A DNA stretch of 64,000 bases from Pseudomonas sp. WS 5079 (lineage in GTDB: Bacteria; Pseudomonadota; Gammaproteobacteria; Pseudomonadales; Pseudomonadaceae), in assembly GCF_012985465.1 (NCBI RefSeq), contig NZ_JAAQWN010000007.1, forward strand, positions 62,001 to 126,000, written 5' to 3'. Below the pieces are notes generated by a model. That model made no database searches, was not told where the DNA came from, and worked only from the letters and a program-made list of their open reading frames with translations. A program made the translations under genes and the position numbers. This document shows, one piece after another, positions 57,735 through 64,000 of the stretch. The stretch's first letter is position 1. The number at the start of each line of letters is the position of its first letter.

Positions 57735-59744
57735 ATGTCCCGACTCAATCCCCGGCAGCAAGAAGCCGTGAACTACGTCGGCGGCCCTCTATTGGTGCTC
57801 GCCGGTGCTGGCTCCGGCAAGACCAGCGTGATCACCCGCAAGATCGCGCACTTGATCCAGAACTGTGGCATCCGTGCCCAGTACATCGTCGCCATGACCT
57901 TTACCAACAAGGCGGCGCGGGAAATGAAAGAGCGCGTCGGCACCCTGCTCAAGGGTGGCGAAGGCCGTGGCCTCACCGTGTGTACCTTCCACAACCTGGG
58001 GCTGAACATCATCCGCAAGGAGCATGTGCGGCTGGGCTACAAGCCGGGCTTCTCGATCTTCGACGAGACCGACGTCAAGTCCCTGATGACCGACATCATG
58101 CAGAAGGAATATGCCGGCGACGACGGCGTAGACGAGATCAAGAACATGATCGGCTCGTGGAAAAACGACCTGATCCTGCCCGCCGAAGCCCTGGAAAACG
58201 CGCGCAACCCCAAGGAACAGACCGCCGCCATTGTCTATACCCACTACCAGCGCACGCTCAAGGCGTTCAACGCGGTGGACTTCGACGACCTGATCCTGCT
58301 GCCGGTGAAACTGTTCCAGGAACACAAGGACATCCTGGAAAAGTGGCAGAACAAGGTGCGCTACCTGCTGGTGGACGAATACCAGGACACCAACGCCAGC
58401 CAATACCTGCTGGTGAAGCTGCTGATCGGCACGCGCAACCAGTTCACCGTGGTCGGCGACGATGACCAGTCGATCTACGCCTGGCGCGGAGCGCGCCCGG
58501 AAAACCTGATGCTGCTCAAGGACGACTACCCGTCCCTGAAAGTGGTGATGCTGGAGCAGAACTACCGCTCCACCAGTCGCATCCTGCGTTGCGCCAACGT
58601 GCTGATCTCCAACAACCCCCACGAGTTTGAAAAACAACTGTGGAGCGAGATGGGCCACGGCGACGAGATACGCGTGATCCGCTGCCGCAACGAAGACGCC
58701 GAAGCCGAGCGCGTGGCCGTCGAACTGCTGACCTTGCACCTGCGCACCGACCGCCCCTACAGCGACTTCGCCATCCTGTATCGCGGCAACTACCAGGCCA
58801 AGCTGATCGAGCTGAAGTTGCAGCACCACCAGATTCCGTATCGATTGTCAGGCGGCAACAGCTTTTTCGGACGCCAGGAAGTAAAGGATCTGATGGCCTA
58901 CTTCCGGCTGATCGTGAACCCGGACGACGACAACGCCTTCCTGCGCGTGATCAACGTGCCACGCCGGGAAATCGGCTCCACCACCCTGGAAAAGCTCGGT
59001 AACTACGCCACCGAACGCAAGATCTCGATGTACGCCGCCACCGATGAAATCGGCCTGGGCGAGCACCTGGACACGCGCTTCACCGATCGCCTGTCGCGCT
59101 TCAAGCGCTTTATGGACAAGGTGCGCGAGCAATGCGCCGGCGAAGACCCGATCAGCGCCCTGCGCAGCATGGTCATGGATATCGACTATGAAAACTGGCT
59201 GCGCACCAACAGTTCCAGCGACAAGGCGGCGGACTACCGCATGGGCAACGTCTGGTTCCTGATCGAGGCGTTGAAGAACACCCTGGAAAAAGACGAAGAC
59301 GGTGAAATGACCGTCGAGGACGCCATCGGCAAGCTGGTGCTGCGCGACATGCTCGAGCGCCAGCAGGAAGAAGAGGATGGCGCCGAAGGTGTGCAGATGA
59401 TGACCTTGCATGCGTCCAAGGGCCTGGAATTCCCCTACGTGTTCATCATGGGCATGGAAGAGGAAATCCTCCCACACCGTTCCAGCATCGAAGCCGACAC
59501 CATCGAAGAAGAACGGCGCCTGGCCTACGTGGGTATTACCCGCGCGCGTCAGACCCTGGCCTTCACCTTTGCGGCCAAGCGCAAGCAGTACGGCGAGATC
59601 ATCGACTGCGCCCCGAGCCGGTTCCTCGATGAGCTGCCACCGGACGACCTGGCCTGGGAAGGCAACGACGACACCCCAACTGAAGTCAAGGCGGTACGCG
59701 GCAACACCGCCCTGGCGGATATACGCGCGATGCTAAAGCGCTAG
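57735..59744 (+). CDS. rep: ATP-dependent DNA helicase Rep
   Basis: Rep, 669 residues, a 3'-5' superfamily 1 helicase that clears proteins ahead of the replication fork. Motif I VLAGAGSGKTSVITRK near residue 28, motif Ia MTFTNKAAREMKERV, motif II LLVDEYQDTNASQY, motif III TVVGDDDQSIYAWRGARPEN, motif IV LEQNYRSTSRIL, and motifs V-VI MMTLHASKGLEFPYVFI and EEERRLAYVGITRARQTL are intact. ATG at 57735 is the family start. It is followed by xpt after 57 bases. Confidence 0.97.
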   Translation: MSRLNPRQQEAVNYVGGPLLVLAGAGSGKTSVITRKIAHLIQNCGIRAQYIVAMTFTNKAAREMKERVGTLLKGGEGRGLTVCTFHNLGLNIIRKEHVRLGYKPGFSIFDETDVKSLMTDIMQKEYAGDDGVDEIKNMIGSWKNDLILPAEALENARNPKEQTAAIVYTHYQRTLKAFNAVDFDDLILLPVKLFQEHKDILEKWQNKVRYLLVDEYQDTNASQYLLVKLLIGTRNQFTVVGDDDQSIYAWRGARPENLMLLKDDYPSLKVVMLEQNYRSTSRILRCANVLISNNPHEFEKQLWSEMGHGDEIRVIRCRNEDAEAERVAVELLTLHLRTDRPYSDFAILYRGNYQAKLIELKLQHHQIPYRLSGGNSFFGRQEVKDLMAYFRLIVNPDDDNAFLRVINVPRREIGSTTLEKLGNYATERKISMYAATDEIGLGEHLDTRFTDRLSRFKRFMDKVREQCAGEDPISALRSMVMDIDYENWLRTNSSSDKAADYRMGNVWFLIEALKNTLEKDEDGEMTVEDAIGKLVLRDMLERQQEEEDGAEGVQMMTLHASKGLEFPYVFIMGMEEEILPHRSSIEADTIEEERRLAYVGITRARQTLAFTFAAKRKQYGEIIDCAPSRFLDELPPDDLAWEGNDDTPTEVKAVRGNTALADIRAMLKR

Positions 59745-59801
59745 AATCGACTACTTTTTAATCTACTTTCGGCGCCCCTTGCGCCACCAGAGGAAGCTTT
59801 T

Positions 59802-60374
59802 GTGGAAGCACTGCACAAGAAAATTCGCGAAGAAGGCATCGTGCTTTCCGACCAGGTACTCAAGGTCGACGCCTTTCTGAACCATCAGATCGACCCGGCG
59901 CTGATGAAGCTGATCGGCGACGAATTCGCCGCGCTGTTCAAGGATTCGGGGATCACCAAGATCGTCACCATCGAAGCCTCTGGCATCGCGCCGGCGATCA
60001 TGACCGGCCTGAACCTGGGCGTGCCGGTGATCTTCGCCCGTAAGCAGCAGTCCCTGACCCTGACGGAAAACCTGCTGTCGGCGACGGTGTATTCCTTCAC
60101 CAAGAAAGTCGAAAGCACTGTGGCGATTTCCCCGCGCCACCTGACCAGCAGCGACCGCGTGCTGGTGATCGATGACTTCCTGGCCAACGGCAAGGCGTCC
60201 CAGGCACTGATTTCGATCATCAAGCAGGCTGGCGCCACCGTGGCAGGCCTGGGGATCGTGATCGAGAAGTCGTTCCAGGGCGGGCGTGCCGAGCTGGATG
60301 CCCAGGGTTACCGGGTTGAGTCGCTGGCGCGGGTCAAGTCCCTGGCTGGCGGTGTCGTGACCTTCATCGACTGA
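59802..60374 (+). CDS. xpt: Xanthine phosphoribosyltransferase
   Basis: Xpt, 190 residues, salvages xanthine to XMP with PRPP. The PRPP loop RVLVIDDFLANGKA near residue 125 is complete, with the flexible loop LTENLLSATVYSFTKK and the purine end VIEKSFQGGRAEL. The start is GTG with AGAGGA before it. In P. aeruginosa poxB lies between rep and xpt; here they are neighbours. It is followed by REPs. Confidence 0.95.
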   Translation: MEALHKKIREEGIVLSDQVLKVDAFLNHQIDPALMKLIGDEFAALFKDSGITKIVTIEASGIAPAIMTGLNLGVPVIFARKQQSLTLTENLLSATVYSFTKKVESTVAISPRHLTSSDRVLVIDDFLANGKASQALISIIKQAGATVAGLGIVIEKSFQGGRAELDAQGYRVESLARVKSLAGGVVTFID

Positions 60375-60394
60375 AGGTGAGCGAGCACAGTTAA

Positions 60395-60490
60395 AAATGT
60401 GGGAGCTGGCTTGCCTGCGATAGCGCAGTGTCAGGCGACAGAGATGTCGACTGTCAGGCCCTCATCGCAGGCAAGCCAGCTCCCACATTT
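60395..60490. repeat. REP pair, family B
   Basis: AAATGTGGGAGCTGGCTTGC.. (60395-60421) and its inverted copy (60464-60490), between convergent xpt and the acetyl-CoA hydrolase gene. The arms are 27 bases, nearly perfect. Confidence 0.85.
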
Positions 60491-60505
60491 GCCTTGTGTT
60501 ACCTG

Positions 60506-62428
60506 TCAGCGTGCGGTGGCCTGTAGGCCAGCAAGCAATAGACGCTGATACAAATCCTCTTTAAACCCCTCCGGCTTTTCCAGGCGCATGCGCACCAGAT
60601 GCTCGGCAAACGCCTCAGGCTCCGGTGCATCCAGCGCCGCCTTGCCCAGTTCCAGAATCTCCGTCAGCTTGAATTTGCTCTTGAGCCAGTTCAACGCGCG
60701 CAACAAATCGCGCTCTTCATCGGTGAAGTCACTGCCCAGCGGGTACTCCGGGAACAGCCTTGGATGCCGCGTCTGCACGGCCTCCAAGCGCTCGGGCGTG
60801 TTGTCGGCAAAGCGCGGGTCGAGCTGGAAGTCCTTGGGCAACTTGCCGGCTTTTTGCGCCTGCTCGATCAGGTCGGCCTGGAACCGCGAGTCGGTGATAT
60901 TGAGCAGCGCCTCGATCACCTTGGCGTCGGTCTGGCCGCGCAGGTCGGCGATGCCGTATTCGGTGATCACAATGTCGCGCAGGTGCCGGGGAATCGTGCA
61001 GTGGCCATACTCCCAGACAATATTGGAGCTGACATCGCCACCCGACTCGCGCCAGCTGCGCAGGATCAGGATCGAGCGCGCGCCCTCCAGCGCATGGCCC
61101 TGGGCGACAAAGTTGTATTGCCCGCCCACCCCGCTGAGCACGCGGCCGTCTTCCAGTTGGTCGGCAACACCGGCGCCCAGCAACGTGACCATGATCGCGC
61201 TGTTGATAAACCGCGCATCCAGGCGCTGCAAGCGCTTGAGCTCTTCCTGCCCGTACAGCTCGTTGATGTAGCTGATGCGGGTCATGTTGAATTCAAGGCG
61301 CTTGGCGTGAGTCATTTCCTGCAAGCGCTGGTAAAAACTGCGTGGCCCGAGGAAGAAACCACCGTGGATCGACACGCCATCCGGCTGCGCCGCATCGTCC
61401 AGCAGGCCAGCGTTAGCCTGCTGCTGCGTCGCCACATCCGGGTACACCCTGCGCCGCACAATCCCGGCGTCGGCCAGCACCAGCAAGCCGTTGACGAACA
61501 TTTCGCTGCAGCCGTAAAGGCCCCGGGCAAACGGCTCGACCCCGCCCTCACGGCTGATCAGCGGTGCCCACTGGTACACATCAAGGTCTGTGAGCAACTG
61601 CCGGTAGCCTTCGTTATCGGCCTGGCGCGCCAGCAGCGCAGCGGTCAGGGCGTCGCCCATCGAACCGATGCCGATCTGCAACGTACCGCCGTCGCGCACC
61701 AGGGTGCTGGCGTGCAAACCGATGAAGTGGTCCTGCAAACCCACGGGCATGTTTGGCGTGGAGAACAGCGTGGTGCGGTCTTTTTCGTCGATCAGGAAGT
61801 CGAACTGATCCATGCCCAGCTCGGCATCACCGGGCATGTAGGGCAAATCTTCATGCACCTGGCCGACTACCAGGATGTTCTCCCCGACCGCACGGCGCTT
61901 GGCGATCATCGGCAACAGGTCGAGGGTGATATCGGGGTTGCAGCTCAGGCTCAGGCGATCCGGGTGTTCGCTGCTGCTGGCCACCAACTGCGCGACCAGG
62001 TTCAGGCCGGCGGCGTTGATATCGCGGGCGGCATGGCTGTAGTTGCTGCTGACGTAATCCTGCTGGGCCGAGGTGCTATGCAACAGACTGCCGGGCTGCA
62101 TAAAGAACTGCTGCACGTGGATATTGGCCGGCAGGCTGTCCTTGCGCAGGGCGGCGAGGAAGTCCAGCTCGGGATAATCGCCAAACACCCGCTCGATAAA
62201 CGGCTCCAGGAAACGCTTCTGCAAGCCATCGCCCAACGGTGGGCGGCCCAGGCTGAGGGCCGTGTAGATGGTCAGCGCCCGCTCGGGCAGCTTGGCAATG
62301 CGCCGGTACAAGGCGTTGGCAAACAGATTCGGCTTGCCCAGGCCCAGCGGCATACCCATGTGGATATGCGCAGGCAAGCGCTCCAGTACGTCATCGACTG
62401 CTTGTTCGATTGAACACAACTGCACCAT
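60506..62428 (-). CDS. Acetyl-CoA hydrolase/transferase family protein
   Basis: A 640-residue CoA-transferase/hydrolase. The N-terminal lobe is MVQLCSIEQAVDDVLERLPAHIHMGMPLGLGKPNLFANAL; the C-terminal lobe has the family block GVGGQYNFVAQGHALEGARSILIL followed by VITEYGIADLRGQTDAKVIEALLNIT. It would act on acetyl-CoA, succinyl-CoA or similar. A strong AGGAGGGT ribosome site precedes the ATG. At 640 residues it is longer than the usual ~500-residue enzymes, with an insertion in the middle (YQRLQEMTHAKRLEFNMTRISYINELYGQEE). Neighbours do not reveal its substrate. Confidence 0.9.
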   Translation of the reverse strand: MVQLCSIEQAVDDVLERLPAHIHMGMPLGLGKPNLFANALYRRIAKLPERALTIYTALSLGRPPLGDGLQKRFLEPFIERVFGDYPELDFLAALRKDSLPANIHVQQFFMQPGSLLHSTSAQQDYVSSNYSHAARDINAAGLNLVAQLVASSSEHPDRLSLSCNPDITLDLLPMIAKRRAVGENILVVGQVHEDLPYMPGDAELGMDQFDFLIDEKDRTTLFSTPNMPVGLQDHFIGLHASTLVRDGGTLQIGIGSMGDALTAALLARQADNEGYRQLLTDLDVYQWAPLISREGGVEPFARGLYGCSEMFVNGLLVLADAGIVRRRVYPDVATQQQANAGLLDDAAQPDGVSIHGGFFLGPRSFYQRLQEMTHAKRLEFNMTRISYINELYGQEELKRLQRLDARFINSAIMVTLLGAGVADQLEDGRVLSGVGGQYNFVAQGHALEGARSILILRSWRESGGDVSSNIVWEYGHCTIPRHLRDIVITEYGIADLRGQTDAKVIEALLNITDSRFQADLIEQAQKAGKLPKDFQLDPRFADNTPERLEAVQTRHPRLFPEYPLGSDFTDEERDLLRALNWLKSKFKLTEILELGKAALDAPEPEAFAEHLVRMRLEKPEGFKEDLYQRLLLAGLQATAR

Positions 62429-62522
62429 CCGACCCTCCTGAACATTCCGTGATTAGGGGTTGGACCGAGCTTGCCGGGTCTTTGCTGCAATGAACAGCCT
62501 TGGCCGCCAAATTGCGCCCACA

Positions 62523-62548
62523 AAAAAGCCGCTGGTCAGCGGCTTTTT
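62523..62548 (-). terminator. Terminator after cytochrome c5 gene
   Basis: Perfect 12-base arms AAAAAGCCGCTG / CAGCGGCTTTTT just past the cytochrome stop, with T-run on the minus strand. Confidence 0.88.
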
Positions 62549-62561
62549 GGCGAAGATCGGT

Positions 62562-62987
62562 TTATTTCAAACCAGACATCTTCTCGATCGCAGCCTTGAG
62601 GTCGTCATCCGAGCAATCGGAGCAGGTGCCTTTAGGCGGCATGGCGTTAATGCCGGTGATGGCTTTGGCCAGGATGCCGTCGAGGCCGCCCTGGTGGTCG
62701 GCGCGTTCTTTCCAGGCTGCGGTGTCACCGATTTTCGGTGCACCCAACAGGCCCGTGCCGTGGCAAGCATTACAGTGTTTGGCAATGACTTCGTCCGGCG
62801 TTTTCGCACCGCCGCCGCCTGCTGTCACAGCGACTTCCATCCCCTTGCACTCTTGCCCCTGGACACACACCTGTCCGACAGGCGCCAGGCGCTTGGCAAT
62901 ATCATCATTGGTCGCAGCTTGAGCGCTGGCAGCCCAAAGGGCCAGTACGGTTGCTGGTACGGCCAGCATTTTCATAATTAGGTTCAC
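62562..62987 (-). CDS. cycB: Cytochrome c5-family protein
   Basis: A 141-residue periplasmic monohaem cytochrome. Signal peptide (MKMLAVPATVLALWAASAQA) then the haem site HCNACHG and the axial methionine in INAMPPKGTCSDCSDDDL, a pattern of cytochrome c5 with an extra cysteine pair. It carries electrons between respiratory complexes. Two starts are possible: GTG at 62987 with GAGGG before it (chosen) or ATG at 62975; both leave the signal intact. The order cytochrome c5 - pauR - alanine racemase is conserved in Pseudomonas. Confidence 0.92.
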   Translation of the reverse strand: MNLIMKMLAVPATVLALWAASAQAATNDDIAKRLAPVGQVCVQGQECKGMEVAVTAGGGGAKTPDEVIAKHCNACHGTGLLGAPKIGDTAAWKERADHQGGLDGILAKAITGINAMPPKGTCSDCSDDDLKAAIEKMSGLK

Positions 62988-63156
62988 GCGTTCACCCTCA
63001 TGGTGGCTATTCACGCCTGCGGCCACGGTTTCGCAGGCGGCGAAAGTATAACGGTTAGGCCGCCTCACTGAAACAACCCTATTATCCAAGGGGAGATTCA
63101 GTAGGGCGAAATACAACGATGGGCACCTCTGCAAGGTAGGCAGGGCGCCTCTTCTG

Positions 63157-63705
63157 TTAAAAGTTCGCGGGCGTGGCTGCGCTGATTAGTCGCGCCGGCA
63201 CATCGAACGGATTACGAAAACGGTGCGGCTTGGTGCTTTCAAAGTAGTAGCTATCGCCGGCTTCGAGCACAAAAGTTTCGACGCCCACGACCAACTCCAG
63301 ACGACCTTCCAACAAGATCCCGGTTTCCTCACCATCATGGGTCAGCATTTCCTCGCCGGTATCGGCGCCTGGTGGGTAGATTTCGTTGAGAAACGCAATC
63401 GCCCGGCTGGGATGCGCCCGGCCCACCAGTTTCATAGTGACCGCGCCATCGGAGATGTCGATCAGCTCATTGGCTTTATAGACGATCTGCGTCGGTTTTT
63501 CCTGGAGGATCTCCTCGGAAAAGAACTCGACCATGGACATGGGAATGCCGCCCAGCACCTTGCGCAAGGAGCTGATGGAGGGGCTGACACTGTTTTTCTC
63601 GATCATCGAAATGGTGCTGTTGGTGACGCCCGCACGCTTGGCGAGTTCACGCTGGGAAAGACCTTTCAGTTTACGGATGGATTGCAGTCGTTCGCCGACG
63701 TCCAA
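63157..63705 (-). CDS. pauR: XRE-cupin transcriptional regulator PauR
   Basis: A 182-residue regulator: Cro/XRE helix-turn-helix at residues 5-60 (GERLQSIRKLKGLSQRELAKRAGVTNSTISMIEKNSVSPSISSLRKVL), a linker, and a cupin ligand domain at ~105-175 (GEEMLTHDGEETGILLEGRLELVVGVETFVLEAGDSYYFESTKPHRFRNPF). The P. aeruginosa orthologue PauR represses polyamine catabolism. Here too it is flanked by cytochrome c5 and the catabolic alanine racemase. Putrescine or cadaverine is the expected ligand. Confidence 0.92.
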   Translation of the reverse strand: MDVGERLQSIRKLKGLSQRELAKRAGVTNSTISMIEKNSVSPSISSLRKVLGGIPMSMVEFFSEEILQEKPTQIVYKANELIDISDGAVTMKLVGRAHPSRAIAFLNEIYPPGADTGEEMLTHDGEETGILLEGRLELVVGVETFVLEAGDSYYFESTKPHRFRNPFDVPARLISAATPANF

Positions 63706-63821
63706 TGCAGGAGCCTCCTAGGATTCAGGCTTTGTTGTAATTGAGCGTTATCATGGCGACAGCGTTCAGTATTTACAACACTTTGGTCTGAATCCTGGTG
63801 GACGTGATCGGCGGCCTGCGG

Positions 63822-64000
63822 CTATGTGCCGGAATAGAGCCGTGGCACGCGGCGCAGGTTGCAAAAAATCTGGTAGGGAATGGTATCGGCGGCGCTCGCC
63901 ACATCGCTGGCGAGGATGTTTTTGCCCCACAACTCCACGGTCGAGCCCAGGCCGGCCTGGGGCATGTCGGTCAGGTCGATGCACAGCATGTCCATCGACA
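63822..64000 (-). CDS. Alanine racemase, 3' end (rest outside window)
   Basis: The last 59 codons of a gene that continues to the right. The peptide SMDMLCIDLTDMPQAGLG, then VELWGKNILASDVASAADTIP and YQIFCNLRRVPRLYSGT, fits the C-terminal beta domain of alanine racemases, whose SMDM sequence is near the second active-site region. By position it should be the catabolic DadX-type enzyme that converts L- to D-alanine with PLP. No start is visible here. Confidence 0.88.
   Translation of the reverse strand, partial: SMDMLCIDLTDMPQAGLGSTVELWGKNILASDVASAADTIPYQIFCNLRRVPRLYSGT

Noticed and set aside
60599..62413. A 604-codon open frame antisense to the acetyl-CoA hydrolase gene
   Set aside because: Same cause: a shadow of a GC-rich gene. 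His/Gln/Arg-rich text without any domain.

Overview
The window is chromosomal DNA of a Pseudomonas, most probably of the P. fluorescens group. Gene order follows the conserved Pseudomonas ppx/ppk - hemB - algP/algQ - hemYXDC/algR - argH - cyaA - cyaY/lppL/lysA/dapF/xerC - sutA/amtB/glnK - comM - rep/xpt - pauR/alanine racemase block. GC content is high, and REP elements (inverted 20-27 bp units reading TGTAGGAGC.GGCTTGCC or GTGGGAGCTGGCTTGCC) lie between genes. The species assignment is inference from synteny and sequence style.

Layout. 1-4.5 kb: a chaperone-usher operon on the minus strand (DUF1120 subunit, chaperone, usher, second DUF1120 protein cut by the window edge), behind an AT-rich leader with repeated CCTACA/TGTAGG motifs. 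5-10.4 kb: polyphosphate metabolism (ppx and ppk, convergent) with an amidase gene between them. 10.4-16.2 kb: hemB, a DedA membrane protein, a fatty-acid-hydroxylase-family membrane enzyme, elbB and an FTR1 iron permease carrying a cytochrome c domain. 16.5-19.7 kb: four genes for envelope lipoproteins and secreted proteins related to YcfL, LpoB and CsgG. 19.8-24.6 kb: LysE exporter, small MscS-type channel, ABC-F ATPase, a TIGR02444 protein, and the repeat-rich histone-like AlgP. 24.8-31.9 kb: FKBP isomerase, algQ, dsbB, the hemYXDC haem genes and algR.

32-38.5 kb: argH, a glutathione transferase, two small proteins and the class I adenylate cyclase. 38.5-44.9 kb: rnk, cyaY with a DUF1289 gene, then lppL-lysA-dapF-DUF484-xerC-HAD, and sutA. 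45-49.4 kb: amtB-glnK, ubiK and comM. 49.4-57.5 kb: a TetR regulator divergent from a six-TM ABC-type protein with two matching operators, a chemoreceptor, a LysR regulator divergent from a MATE pump, and a GGDEF/EAL protein. 57.7-64 kb: rep, xpt, an acetyl-CoA hydrolase/transferase, cytochrome c5, pauR and the end of an alanine racemase gene.

Two decayed genes stand out. Directly before algR only the last ~86 codons of its partner sensor kinase algZ/fimS survive, still joined to algR by an ATGA overlap, so AlgR appears to lack its usual adjacent kinase. Between sutA and amtB lies a yjbQ-family gene whose centre has been deleted and whose start reads ATA. I found no phage, transposase, CRISPR array, tRNA or rRNA gene. 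The parts least explained by known functions are the DUF1120 fimbrial operon, the four-gene lipoprotein cluster, and the amidase between ppx and ppk.
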